Below, one piece after another: positions 8,638 through 17,033 of a stretch of DNA of 64,000 nt. Below the pieces are notes generated by a model. It saw only the letters and a program-made list of their open reading frames with translations. It made no database searches and was not told the DNA's origin. The stretch lies in assembly GCF_000308755.1 (NCBI RefSeq), contig NZ_BAGF01000044.1, positions 1 to 64,000 on the forward strand. Direction: 5' to 3'. How positions within the stretch are numbered: the stretch's first letter is position 1; each line of letters starts with the position of its first letter. A program made the translations under genes and the position numbers. Origin of the DNA: Nocardia pneumoniae NBRC 100136 (GTDB lineage: Bacteria; Actinomycetota; Actinomycetes; Mycobacteriales; Mycobacteriaceae).

Positions 8638-10272
8638 TCACCGTGCTCGCGCGCGGGAGAGGTTCCAGCTCCGCCACGTGTCGGGATCGAGATCGGCGCG
8701 CAGCCGGGCGCGCAGGTCGGTCCGCAGCGGCTCGGGAAGCCGATCGGTGGCGGGCAGGATGTCGGGCGAAAGGGTGCCCAGATAGTCCGTGTCCAGCGAC
8801 TTGCCGCGCTGCCAGCGGTCGATGTTCTGTTCGGCGATCAACCGTTCCGGGTCGAGCACGGCGAGCGCGAGCAGCGTCGCCATGGCCGTGCCCAGCACGG
8901 CGCGCGGCAGCCAGGCGCGCCGCAGCCGCACGACGGCGACCACCACCAGGACATAGACCAGGCCGAGCCACAGCTCACAGACCTCGACCAGTAGACGCAG
9001 CACCGTGAAGCCGTAGGCCCGCTGGTAGGTCCACATCCGGCCGAGCGCCGAGGCGACGATGATCAACGCGAGCCCGCTCACCACAGTGAGCAGAGCACGC
9101 AGCCACAGGCGGTCGGCGGCGGTGTCCTGCGCCGCCCAGTGCAGCACGATCATGAGCACCGCGAGGGTGAGGACGGTGACGGCGGACAGTTGCCAGAAGC
9201 CGGTGCGCGCGTACTCGGCGTAGGTCAGCCCCGCGGTGCGCTGAACGTAGCCGTCGCCGCCGAAGAGCACGACGAACTGGGTGCTGACGAACGCCGCAAA
9301 CAGAATCGCGAGCGCGCCCACGGGCAGCGCCCACTCGGTCCGGCGCAGACCACGTCGCCGGGCGGTCGCGGTGGCGGGCAGCGGTGGACCGGCGAGCACG
9401 AACATCGCGCCGAGCGCGCCCGAGGCGGCCGAGACGAACAACACCATCCACCGCACCACCGCGGGCGCATCGAGGTCCGGCGTCACGCTGTGGATCAGGT
9501 TGGCGAAGATCGCGTCCGCGCTGCCGAGCAGCGGCACGAACACCGCGAGCAGCGCCACGGTGACCGCCGCCGACAGTACGAGCCGCCACCTGCGGGGCGC
9601 GTCGGCGCCGCGGACCCGCGCCGTTCCCGCATACACCCAGGGCAGGGCCGCCACTGCCTCGAGCGGTACGGCGAGGGTGTCGTAGAGGATGCCGTTCGCC
9701 GATCGGCGTCCGACGACAGCCAGCGAACCGGCGAGACCCGCCGCCACGACGCACAACGCGAACAGCCAACCCGCGGCGCGGAATGCCCCGACCGCGAGCA
9801 GGGCGAGAGTGAGGCTTGCCCACCACGACCGTGCCAGATTTTGCCTGCGGCGAAGGAGGCGCACTTTTTCCTCGTCCGGGACACCGGATGTCGCACTCCG
9901 CACGCCCCGGCGCGCCCTGCTGTCGACCAGAAAGACCGCCGCCGCGGCGATGACGGCAGCGACCACCCAGCCGATCCCGGGCCGGTCCCACCGGATCAGG
10001 ATCGCGGCGGCCGATCCGGAGATCCCCGCGGCGGGCGCCACACCGGGTGGGCACACGACACGTCGCCACTTGGGAACGCGGGTATGTGGCGCCTGCTGGC
10101 CCTCGGCATCCGGCGCTGTTGGAGCGCTCGACCCTGACGCATGCCCACCTGGCGCGTCTCGCCCGAGTTCCACGGTGGAATCCGCGGACTCACCGGCCTC
10201 ACCGGATTTTCCGGCCGTCGACGCCAGCGGCGGCGGTTCGGTCGACGACGTGGATTCGGTTCCTTCGGGCAT
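8638..10272 (-). CDS. DUF4153-type polytopic membrane protein
   Basis: The protein has 544 residues. A disordered, Ser/Thr/Pro-rich N-terminus of about 75 residues is followed by roughly twelve hydrophobic segments. Its conserved core, with FVPLLGSADAIFANL and the polar-loop EYARTGFWQLSAVTVLTLAVL block, matches the DUF4153/DUF4173 family of uncharacterised membrane proteins. The ATG is preceded by AAGGGA at 8 nt. It lies 72 nt downstream of the histidine kinase on the same strand, so it is probably the third gene of the two-component operon and may be its output or an accessory sensor. Confidence 0.75.
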   Translation of the reverse strand: MPEGTESTSSTEPPPLASTAGKSGEAGESADSTVELGRDAPGGHASGSSAPTAPDAEGQQAPHTRVPKWRRVVCPPGVAPAAGISGSAAAILIRWDRPGIGWVVAAVIAAAAVFLVDSRARRGVRSATSGVPDEEKVRLLRRRQNLARSWWASLTLALLAVGAFRAAGWLFALCVVAAGLAGSLAVVGRRSANGILYDTLAVPLEAVAALPWVYAGTARVRGADAPRRWRLVLSAAVTVALLAVFVPLLGSADAIFANLIHSVTPDLDAPAVVRWMVLFVSAASGALGAMFVLAGPPLPATATARRRGLRRTEWALPVGALAILFAAFVSTQFVVLFGGDGYVQRTAGLTYAEYARTGFWQLSAVTVLTLAVLMIVLHWAAQDTAADRLWLRALLTVVSGLALIIVASALGRMWTYQRAYGFTVLRLLVEVCELWLGLVYVLVVVAVVRLRRAWLPRAVLGTAMATLLALAVLDPERLIAEQNIDRWQRGKSLDTDYLGTLSPDILPATDRLPEPLRTDLRARLRADLDPDTWRSWNLSRARAR

Positions 10273-10344
10273 GGCGGTTCCCTTCTGTAGGCGTGCGGAA
10301 TCGACCCGGGTCCCGATGAGGTCCGGGGTGTCGGGCGTGGCAGA

Positions 10345-11448
10345 TCAGCGCTCGGGCAGAACCACTCGGATGCGTGAGCCGGGATCGGCGACGGCGATGG
10401 TGCCGCCGTGCAGGTCGACGACCCAGCGCGAGATGGCTAGGCCGAGCCCGGTGCCGCCGCCGACGGTGCGGCCTCCCCTGGTGAACCGGTCGAAGACGCG
10501 GGCGCGTTCGGCGGGCGGGATACCCGGTCCGTCGTCCTCGACATCGATGACGACCTCACCCTGCGAAACCCGAGCGACGATGCGGACTTCACCACCGGCG
10601 GGTCCGTGCCGCGCGGCGTTGTCCAGCAGGTTGAGCAGCACCTGATGCAATCGGGCACGGTCGGCGCAGACGCGGGCGGTGCCGGGCAGGACGTCGGTGC
10701 GGAAGCGCACGCCGCGCCCGAGCGCGGCCGTCATGACTTCGGCCTCGGCGACGACGTCCGCCAGCAGCGGAGCGACGGGCAGCTCTTCGCGGTCGAGCGG
10801 AAAGGCGCCCGCTTCGATGCTGGAGAGATCGAGCAGTTCGGAGACCAGCAGCGTCAGCCGCTCGGTCTGGGCCAGTGCGGTGCGCAAGGTCGCCGGGTCG
10901 GGTTGCGAGACGCCATCGACCAGGTTCTCCAGCACCGCGTGCAAAGCGGTGATGGGCGTGCGCAATTCGTGCGAGACGTTCGCGATGAGGTCGCGGCGTT
11001 GCCGGTCGGCCGCGGCCAGGTCGGCGGCCATCTGGTTGAACGCCTCGGCCAGTTGCCCGACTTCGTCACGGGAGCTGGCCCGGACCCGGTGGGTGTAGTC
11101 ACCGTGCGCCATCCGTTTGGCCGCCGCGGTCATCTCCCGTAGCGGCCTGGTGATGCCATGCGCGAGAACCTGTGAGGTCGCCAGCGCGATCACCACCGCG
11201 GTGAGCGTGGTGCGCGGCGGCAGCCAGCCGATATTGAACCGGAAGAACCCGAACGCGACCCCGCCGGAACACAGCATGAGGATGGCCAGTTTCAGCTTGA
11301 TCGACTTGACCGGGTCCAGCGGCCGCGGCACCAACTCGGCGACACGGTCGCTCGTCCGGCGAACCCATCGTCGCGCGGCGGGCATCGCCGGGCCGGTCCG
11401 GTCCTCCCTTCGGGGAGCCGTCGGCTCCTGCCCGGCGGCTGCGCTCAT
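10345..11448 (-). CDS. Sensor histidine kinase (HAMP-HisKA-HATPase)
   Basis: The protein has 367 residues. Two membrane segments (about 52-70 and 76-96) with almost no extracellular loop are followed by a HAMP linker (ITRPLREMTAAAKRMAHGDY), the H-box ANVSHELRTPIT and an ATPase domain with N-box LLNLLDNAARHG, G1 DDGPGIP and G2 GGGTGLGLAI. The very short loop suggests it senses a signal within the membrane. The ATG overlaps the regulator stop codon (ATGA), so the pair is coupled. The frame is open upstream but is then inside the regulator gene. Confidence 0.9.
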   Translation of the reverse strand: MSAAAGQEPTAPRREDRTGPAMPAARRWVRRTSDRVAELVPRPLDPVKSIKLKLAILMLCSGGVAFGFFRFNIGWLPPRTTLTAVVIALATSQVLAHGITRPLREMTAAAKRMAHGDYTHRVRASSRDEVGQLAEAFNQMAADLAAADRQRRDLIANVSHELRTPITALHAVLENLVDGVSQPDPATLRTALAQTERLTLLVSELLDLSSIEAGAFPLDREELPVAPLLADVVAEAEVMTAALGRGVRFRTDVLPGTARVCADRARLHQVLLNLLDNAARHGPAGGEVRIVARVSQGEVVIDVEDDGPGIPPAERARVFDRFTRGGRTVGGGTGLGLAISRWVVDLHGGTIAVADPGSRIRVVLPER

Positions 11449-12149
11449 CGGGCCTCCAGCGCGTACCCGACACCGCGCACGGTGCGGATGAGGTCGGCGC
11501 CGAGTTTGCGCCGCAACGCCTTGATGTGACTGTCGACCGCGCGGGTACCCGCCGCGTCGGCCCAGTCCCAGACGTCTTCGAGCAGGCGTTCGCGCGCCAG
11601 CACGGTGCGCGGGCGACGAGCGAGGCGGGCGAGCAGCTCGAATTCGAGCGGCGTCAGTCGCGCCTCGACGTCGGCGCGCCACACCCGGCGCTGGTCGACG
11701 TCTATGCGCAGGTCACCGACCAGGATCGGGGCGCCGTCACGGTCGGCGGCACGTTCCATCCGACGCAGCAGCGCGTGCACTCGCGCGGCGAGCACGCGCA
11801 GCGAGAACGGTTTGGTGAGGTAGTCGTCCGCACCGACCCCCAGACCAACCAGCTGGTCTGTTTCATCCGCGCGCGCGGTGAGCATGAGCACGGGAATCGC
11901 GCGGCGCGCCTGAATACGCCGGCACACTTCCAGGCCGTCGAACCCGGGCAGCATGACATCGAGCACCACCAGGTCGGGTTCGGCGGCCGCGACGGCGGCG
12001 ACGGCGGAAGGGCCGTCGTGCGCCAGGTCGACGGTGAATCCTTCCGCCCGCAGTCGCGCCGCGACCGACTGCGCGATGGTGATTTCGTCGTCCACCACCA
12101 GAATCCGCCGCGCGGTCGGCTGCGGAGCGGTCGCCGTGCTCTGTTCCAT
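11445..12149 (-). CDS. OmpR/PhoB-family response regulator
   Basis: This 234-residue cytoplasmic regulator has a receiver domain with the acidic pair VVDDE, the phosphoacceptor aspartate in LVVLDVMLPGFDGLEV and the lysine in LTKPFS. A winged-helix DNA-binding domain follows (LTPLEFELLARLARRPRTVL, then the TRAVDSHIKALRRKLG recognition helix and RTVRGVGYALE). ATG at 12149 was preferred to the upstream GTG because TAGGGT lies 7 nt before it, consistent with a leaderless start. It is the first gene of a regulator-kinase-DUF4153 operon. Confidence 0.92.
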   Translation of the reverse strand: MEQSTATAPQPTARRILVVDDEITIAQSVAARLRAEGFTVDLAHDGPSAVAAVAAAEPDLVVLDVMLPGFDGLEVCRRIQARRAIPVLMLTARADETDQLVGLGVGADDYLTKPFSLRVLAARVHALLRRMERAADRDGAPILVGDLRIDVDQRRVWRADVEARLTPLEFELLARLARRPRTVLARERLLEDVWDWADAAGTRAVDSHIKALRRKLGADLIRTVRGVGYALEAR

Positions 12150-12233
12150 GGACCGAACCCTAACCACCAGCCGTGGAGGAACCCGTCGGTAATTGTGGAG
12201 ATTCGGTGTGGACTCCTCCGGCGGCGGACGCGC

Positions 12234-12683
12234 TCACGGCCGGGGCCACGGCCGTTTGTCGATGCGTTCGATGTCGGTGTTGAACCGTTTCAAGAACTCC
12301 GCGAACGCGGCGACGTCCGCCGCCGACCAGTCCTTCAGGACGGTCTCGAGTCCGCGGATCTTGTAGGCGCGCTCGGCCTCCAGCAGGCGCTCGCCCTCCG
12401 CGGTGAGGCGGAACTTGCGGGCCATCCCGCCGTCCGGGTCCGGAATGCGTTCGATCAGACCGGCTCCCCGCATGGCGGTCGTCTGGCGATGCAGCGTGGA
12501 GGTGTCCAAGCCGAAGGCATCGCTGAGCTCCCCCACCGACATCGGTCCCTGGACTCGCAGCCTGCTCAATATGGTGTAGGCGCTGCGGTCGAGGTGGCCG
12601 CTGCCCCGGCGAGCCACGGCACTGAGACCGTGCCGTCCCAGCAGCATGGTCTCGAACTCCACCGAAGAGACGGGCTTGTCCAC
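12234..12683 (-). CDS. MarR-family transcriptional repressor
   Basis: The protein has 149 residues with a winged helix: LDRSAYTILSRL, then MSVGELSDAFGLDTSTLHRQTTAMRGAGLIER (HTH) and a wing DGGMARKFRLTAEG. MarR proteins are dimeric, usually ligand-released repressors of efflux or detoxification genes. The GTG start has GGCAGGAG upstream. It is divergent from an MFS exporter, and the 153-nt gap contains a large perfect dyad, so it probably controls both genes. Confidence 0.88.
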   Translation of the reverse strand: MDKPVSSVEFETMLLGRHGLSAVARRGSGHLDRSAYTILSRLRVQGPMSVGELSDAFGLDTSTLHRQTTAMRGAGLIERIPDPDGGMARKFRLTAEGERLLEAERAYKIRGLETVLKDWSAADVAAFAEFLKRFNTDIERIDKRPWPRP

Positions 12684-12762
12684 ACAACACTCCTGCCGCT
12701 ACTCGCCAGCCATGGGCTCGTCACCCGCACCTATACCACACCAACGCCTCTGTGCAGCACAT

Positions 12763-12793
12763 TTGCATTATGCACTTCTTGTGCATAATGCAA
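12763..12793. promoter_or_regulatory. Compound MarR operator between marR and the MFS gene
   Basis: Perfect 13-nt arms TTGCATTATGCAC and GTGCATAATGCAA are separated by TTCTT. Each arm is itself a small dyad of the form TGCAT-N-ATGCA, with centres at 12769 and 12787 (18 nt apart). Two dimers could thus bind on nearly the same face. The element lies 44-74 nt before the MFS GTG, where the promoter must be. Binding by the MarR protein is inferred. Confidence 0.65.
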
Positions 12794-12836
12794 TTGATAT
12801 GTACCGTGCACATGAATCCGACAGAGGGAGATCCGC

Positions 12837-14276
12837 GTGGCAGCACCATCCGCAGTTCGATCCGAGGGCATCGTCGGCGTGCTCGCGGCGGCAGGCATCG
12901 TCGCCGCCCTGATGCAAACGCTGGTGGTGCCGCTGATCGGCGAACTCCCCCGGCTGCTGGATACCACCGCGTCCAACGCTTCCTGGGTGATCACCGCGAC
13001 GCTGCTGGCCGGTGCGGTGGCCACCCCGATCACCGGCAGGCTCGGCGACCTGTACGGCAAGCGCCGGATGTTGCTGGCGTGCACGGTGCCGCTGATCGCC
13101 GGTTCGCTGGTGTGCGCGCTGGCGAGTTCGGTCGTGCCGATGATCGCCGGTCGCGGCCTGCAAGGGATCGGGATGGGCATCGTCCCGCTCGGCATCAGCG
13201 CATTGCGCGACGTGCTGCCCGCCGAACGGCTCGGCACGTCCATCGCGGTGATGAGCGCATCGATGGGAATCGGTGGCGCACTGGGGCTTCCGCTCGCCGC
13301 GGCGGTCGCCGAGAACACCAGTTGGCGGGTGCTGTTCTGGGGTTCGGCCGCGCTCAGCGCGGGCGTCGCCACGCTGATCTGGCTGCTGGTGCCCGCCACG
13401 CCGCCACGCGCGGGCGGCGGCTTCGACGTGCTCGGCGCGCTCGGACTCGGCACCGGGTTGGTGTGCCTGCTGCTCGCGGTGTCCAAGGGCGCCGACTGGG
13501 GCTGGGCCAGCGGCACCACGATCGCGCTGTTCGCGGGCGCGGTCCTCGTCCTGGCGATCTGGGGCTGGTGGGAGCTGCGCGCCGCCGACCCCTTGGTCGA
13601 CCTGCGGGTGACCGTCCGGAAGCAGGTGTTGCTGACCAACGCCGCCTCGGTCGTGGTCGGGTTCGCCATGTACGCGCAGTCGTTGATCGTGCCGCAGTTG
13701 CTGCAGCTGCCGGTGTCCACCGGATACGGGCTCGGCCGATCCATGCTGGCGATGGGTCTGTGGATGGCGCCCGCCGGACTGGTCATGATGGCGGTCTCCC
13801 CGCTGGGCGCCCGGCTGTCGGCGGCGCGTGGGCCGAAGGTGACGCTGGTCGTGGGCAGCGCGGTGATCGCGCTCGGCTACGGCTCGTCGGTCCTGCTGCT
13901 CGGTTCGACCTGGGGCCTGCTGATCGTGACCTGTGTGTGCAGCGGCGGCGTCGGCCTCGCCTACGGCGCGATGCCCGCGCTCATCATGGGGGCGGTCCCG
14001 CTGTCGGAAACCGCGTCCGCCAACAGCTTCAACACGCTGATGCGCTCCATCGGGACCTCGGTCTCGGCCGCGGTCGTCGGCGTCGTCCTGGCGCAGATGA
14101 GCACCCGCCTCGGCAGCCACACCATTCCCACCGAGGCCGGATTCCGCACCGGTCTGCTGATCGGCTGCGGCGTCGCGGCACTAGCGGCGCTCGTCGCGCT
14201 GGCCATCCCGGTCCGCAAGTCCGCCACTCCGGTTCCGGACTCCGGCGCTCCTGAGCCGGCGATGGCGCACAGCTGA
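12837..14276 (+). CDS. MFS drug exporter, 14-TM DHA2-like
   Basis: This 479-residue polytopic inner-membrane protein begins with a helix containing the DHA2-like stretch MQTLVVPLIGELPRLLDTTASNASWVITATLLAGAVATPITGRLGDLYGKRR, which includes the cytoplasmic loop motif GRLGDLYGKRR. About fourteen hydrophobic segments follow. Such proteins export amphipathic drugs or metabolites using the proton gradient. The GTG has an AGAGGGAG ribosome site at 7 nt. Control by the divergent MarR protein through 12763-12793 is likely. Confidence 0.88.
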   Translation: MAAPSAVRSEGIVGVLAAAGIVAALMQTLVVPLIGELPRLLDTTASNASWVITATLLAGAVATPITGRLGDLYGKRRMLLACTVPLIAGSLVCALASSVVPMIAGRGLQGIGMGIVPLGISALRDVLPAERLGTSIAVMSASMGIGGALGLPLAAAVAENTSWRVLFWGSAALSAGVATLIWLLVPATPPRAGGGFDVLGALGLGTGLVCLLLAVSKGADWGWASGTTIALFAGAVLVLAIWGWWELRAADPLVDLRVTVRKQVLLTNAASVVVGFAMYAQSLIVPQLLQLPVSTGYGLGRSMLAMGLWMAPAGLVMMAVSPLGARLSAARGPKVTLVVGSAVIALGYGSSVLLLGSTWGLLIVTCVCSGGVGLAYGAMPALIMGAVPLSETASANSFNTLMRSIGTSVSAAVVGVVLAQMSTRLGSHTIPTEAGFRTGLLIGCGVAALAALVALAIPVRKSATPVPDSGAPEPAMAHS

Positions 14277-14306
14277 GCCGGGTTCGCGGGCACCGGGCCG
14301 ACGGCG

Positions 14307-15443
14307 TCAGGCGAACAGGCGCGCGACGAACGGCGTGCTGTCGGGCAAGGACGTGGCCATCGTCGCGCTGTGGTCCTTGCCCGGATACACGTGCACCTCG
14401 GGCCGGACGCCGTGCAGTTCCAGATCGGCGACCAGTTTCGCGGTCAGCGGCGCGGGGACGTCGGTGTCGTTGGTTCCCTGACCGATGAACAGCGGCCGGT
14501 CGTACCCCGTGAGGGGGACATCCATGACCGGGCGGGCGGTGGCGACGAAGTCTCCGTCGGACAGCGGACGGGAGAACACCCGGGCGACCGAAACACCCTG
14601 TGCGCGCTCGGCCAGCGGCTGGAAGCACAGCGTCTCCGCGGCGGTCGTCAGCTGCTTGCCGAGCGGGCTGAGGTAGCCGTCGAGGTCGAAGTCCGGCCGA
14701 GCCGCCTTCAGTCCATTCATCACATACGCGATATAGGCTGTCAGGTGCGCGTTCTCCGGCGCGGGCGCGCCCGGGCCGAGCAGCGCGGCGGCGTCGACGA
14801 CATTGGAGGCGGGACCGGTGGCGACCGCGCCGCGGTAGTCCAGTTCCGGCGCGTACGTCGTGGCCAGCGACGCGGTGAACACCGCTGCGCCACCGCCTTG
14901 CGACTGGCCGATGGCCACCCACTTCGACGACAGTGAATCCGCCACGGCGCGCGCGGCGCGGACCATATCGATCGCCGCGTGCGCCTCGGCGCGTCCGTCC
15001 AGGTACGCGTGCGGACCCGGACTGCCGAGACCGATGTAGTCGGTGGCGACCACGGCGTAACCCTGCCGCATCCAGTGCGCCAGGTAGTCCAGGTCGCGTT
15101 TGCTGCGTCCGGCGGCGGACGGCGCGCATTCATCGCCCAGGCCGACCGTCCCGTGCTCCCAGGACAACACCGGCCAGCCACCGCTGGGCGCGGTACCGGC
15201 GGGAATGAAGACGGCACCGGTGGACAGCGCGGGCCGATCGTCGGAGGCGCGGGTCCAGTACGTCACACGCCGGGCCGTGCCGGTACCGGCGATCCACAGC
15301 TGTTCCGGCAGCGCCACGTCGTGCACTACCGTGCCCGGCGCTTCGCTCCGCGCGACGGGATCGGCCGCGGCAAGCCCTGTCGAGGGTGCCAGGGCGAGCA
15401 GTACCGCCGCGGCCATGGTGATTCCTGTGCGTCGCATCGACAT
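14307..15443 (-). CDS. Secreted lipase/esterase, LIP family (first copy)
   Basis: The protein has 378 residues, with a signal peptide (MSMRRTGITMAAAVLLALAPSTGLAAA) and an alpha/beta-hydrolase of the secretory-lipase (PF03583-like) type. The nucleophile elbow is GQSQGG, the acid is probably the aspartate in GQGTNDTDVP, and the histidine lies in YPGKDHSATM. The segments SWEHGTVG and VATDYIGLGSPG are typical of actinobacterial LIP lipases, which hydrolyse triglycerides or short esters outside the cell. It is divergent from a TetR gene with two related dyads between them. Confidence 0.85.
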   Translation of the reverse strand: MSMRRTGITMAAAVLLALAPSTGLAAADPVARSEAPGTVVHDVALPEQLWIAGTGTARRVTYWTRASDDRPALSTGAVFIPAGTAPSGGWPVLSWEHGTVGLGDECAPSAAGRSKRDLDYLAHWMRQGYAVVATDYIGLGSPGPHAYLDGRAEAHAAIDMVRAARAVADSLSSKWVAIGQSQGGGAAVFTASLATTYAPELDYRGAVATGPASNVVDAAALLGPGAPAPENAHLTAYIAYVMNGLKAARPDFDLDGYLSPLGKQLTTAAETLCFQPLAERAQGVSVARVFSRPLSDGDFVATARPVMDVPLTGYDRPLFIGQGTNDTDVPAPLTAKLVADLELHGVRPEVHVYPGKDHSATMATSLPDSTPFVARLFA

Positions 15444-15465
15444 GAGCGCCCGCCTCTCGGTCTTG

Positions 15466-15482
15466 GTGTCTCAACGAGACAC
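15466..15482. promoter_or_regulatory. TetR operator site 1 (lipase promoter side)
   Basis: GTGTCTC-AAC-GAGACAC is a perfect dyad with 7-nt arms, 23 nt upstream of the lipase ATG. Together with the related site at 15507-15523 (41 nt away, close to four helical turns) it forms a likely double operator for the divergent TetR protein. Confidence 0.6.
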
Positions 15483-15506
15483 ACTGTAGCGGCATCGTCC
15501 CGTAAA

Positions 15507-15523
15507 GTGTCACTTTGAGACAT
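15507..15523. promoter_or_regulatory. TetR operator site 2
   Basis: GTGTCAC-TTT-GAGACAT repeats the layout of site 1, with the right half GAGACA conserved and the left half differing at one position. Part of it (15504-15516) also forms AAAGTG-T-CACTTT. It lies 35 nt before the tetR ATG, which would allow autorepression. Confidence 0.55.
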
Positions 15524-15557
15524 CGATAGCCGGTCACTTGCGGAGAAAGACTGCGGC

Positions 15558-16187
15558 ATGACGAGCGTGAACGGTCCACGCGATCGCGAGAAAGCGCGAG
15601 TGCGGGGTGAATTGATCGACGCGGCACTGCGCCTGTTCGAGCGACAGGGATTCGAGCAGACCACCGTGCAGCAGATCGCGGACGCGGCACAGGTGTCCCG
15701 GCGCACCTTCCACCGGCACTTCCCGTCGAAAATGGCGGTGGTCTTCAGCCATGAGGAAGATCTGATGGCGCAGCTGCTCGCCGCCGTCGACCGTCGACCG
15801 GCCAGTGAGTCGGTGCTCACCGCCCTGCGAGGGGCCTTGCGCGAGTTCCTGTTCGACGAGCGGGACGCGCCGTCGCGACGACGCCAGGCCGACACCGCAC
15901 GGCGGGCCAGGCACCTGCTGGTGGGCAATCCGGAGCTACGCAGGGAGAACTTCATCGGAGCACTCGGCCGTCAGCGCGCGATGGCACGAAATTTCGCCGC
16001 GCGCGCCGGACTGTCCGCCGACGACCTGGGACCGCAGCTCACAGCCGCCGCCTGTTTCGCCGCATTCGGCGTCGGGCTGGATCACTGGATGCTGGGCGAC
16101 GACCATTCGATCGCGGCTTTGCACCGCGTTCTCGATCGCACGGTGGCATCGCTACAGCAGGGCATCGACCTCGCCGGCGGCGGCTGA
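15558..16187 (+). CDS. TetR-family regulator beside the first lipase
   Basis: The protein has 209 residues. The N-terminal TetR HTH is clear (LIDAALRLFERQGFEQTTVQQIADAAQVSRRTFHRHFPSKMAVVF), followed by a ligand-binding all-helical domain with an SETI-like C-terminal part. The paired dyads in the shared upstream region and the divergent orientation make the lipase its probable target, perhaps with a fatty acid or acyl-CoA as inducer; that ligand is a guess from context. Confidence 0.88.
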   Translation: MTSVNGPRDREKARVRGELIDAALRLFERQGFEQTTVQQIADAAQVSRRTFHRHFPSKMAVVFSHEEDLMAQLLAAVDRRPASESVLTALRGALREFLFDERDAPSRRRQADTARRARHLLVGNPELRRENFIGALGRQRAMARNFAARAGLSADDLGPQLTAAACFAAFGVGLDHWMLGDDHSIAALHRVLDRTVASLQQGIDLAGGG

Positions 16188-16255
16188 TCCCACCTGCCCT
16201 GCTCACACCGCCCACGCCGCAACCGGTTCCACCCCGGTCACCTACCATCGCCAAG

Positions 16256-16969
16256 GTGATCACGGTGGCCAGTTGGAACGTTCTGCATCGCGTCCATGCC
16301 GAGAACTGGTATGAGGACGTGACGACGCGATGGCCGGACGAGGGCGCGCGGATCGCCGCGATCACCGCGCGCGTCGCCGAACGCACCGAGCGGATCATCG
16401 CGCTGCAGGAAGTCAGCGGAGACCAGTTGGCCAGCCTGCGCATGGCCTTACCGGACAGAACGATGCACGCCATGCGGTACCAGCGTCTGCCGACGCCGCG
16501 GCGCGTGCCCAGTTCGCTGCTCGACGGTGGCGAGTACCTGGTGGTACTCACCGCGGAGCCGAGCAGGGAACTCGCCGCCGAATCGTTCGCGCAGGATCAG
16601 GGCAAGGGCGCGCTCGTCGTCGACGCGGGCGGACTGGTGGTGATCGCCACGCATGTGACCGGCGACCGGCGGCGCGCGCAGCAGCTGACCCGGCTGGCCG
16701 AACTCGCGACCGCGGCACCGGGACACGCCACCGTGCTGCTCGGCGATTTCAACACCGATCGTGCGACGGTCGCCGACGGGTTGGGCGACGGTTTCGTGGT
16801 CGCCGAGTGCGTCGCCGATGCGCTGCCGACTCGTCCGCGTGCGTCGGGGGCGAAGTCCCAGCACATCGATCACGTGGTCGTGCACGGCGCGACCGTCACG
16901 GCGGCGTCGGTCGACGACGTGGGTGGGGTGTCCGATCACAACCTCGTCCGCGCGGCCGTCATGATCTGA
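16256..16969 (+). CDS. Endonuclease/exonuclease/phosphatase (EEP) family protein
   Basis: The protein has 237 residues with the EEP catalytic set: asparagine in VASWNVLHRV, glutamate in IIALQEVSG, the D-N pair in LLGDFNTDRA and the final SDHN. This metal-dependent fold cleaves phosphodiester or phosphoester bonds in nucleic acids, lipids or small molecules. No signal peptide is present, so it probably acts in the cytoplasm and the substrate is open. The GTG lies 7 nt after TACCAT (16243-16248), a likely leaderless start. Confidence 0.8.
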   Translation: MITVASWNVLHRVHAENWYEDVTTRWPDEGARIAAITARVAERTERIIALQEVSGDQLASLRMALPDRTMHAMRYQRLPTPRRVPSSLLDGGEYLVVLTAEPSRELAAESFAQDQGKGALVVDAGGLVVIATHVTGDRRRAQQLTRLAELATAAPGHATVLLGDFNTDRATVADGLGDGFVVAECVADALPTRPRASGAKSQHIDHVVVHGATVTAASVDDVGGVSDHNLVRAAVMI

Positions 16970-17033
16970 GCCGTTCGGGGCACAGGCACGTCACCGGCCG
17001 CGCCCCACCGGACATCGGTAGGCTGGCCGCGAG

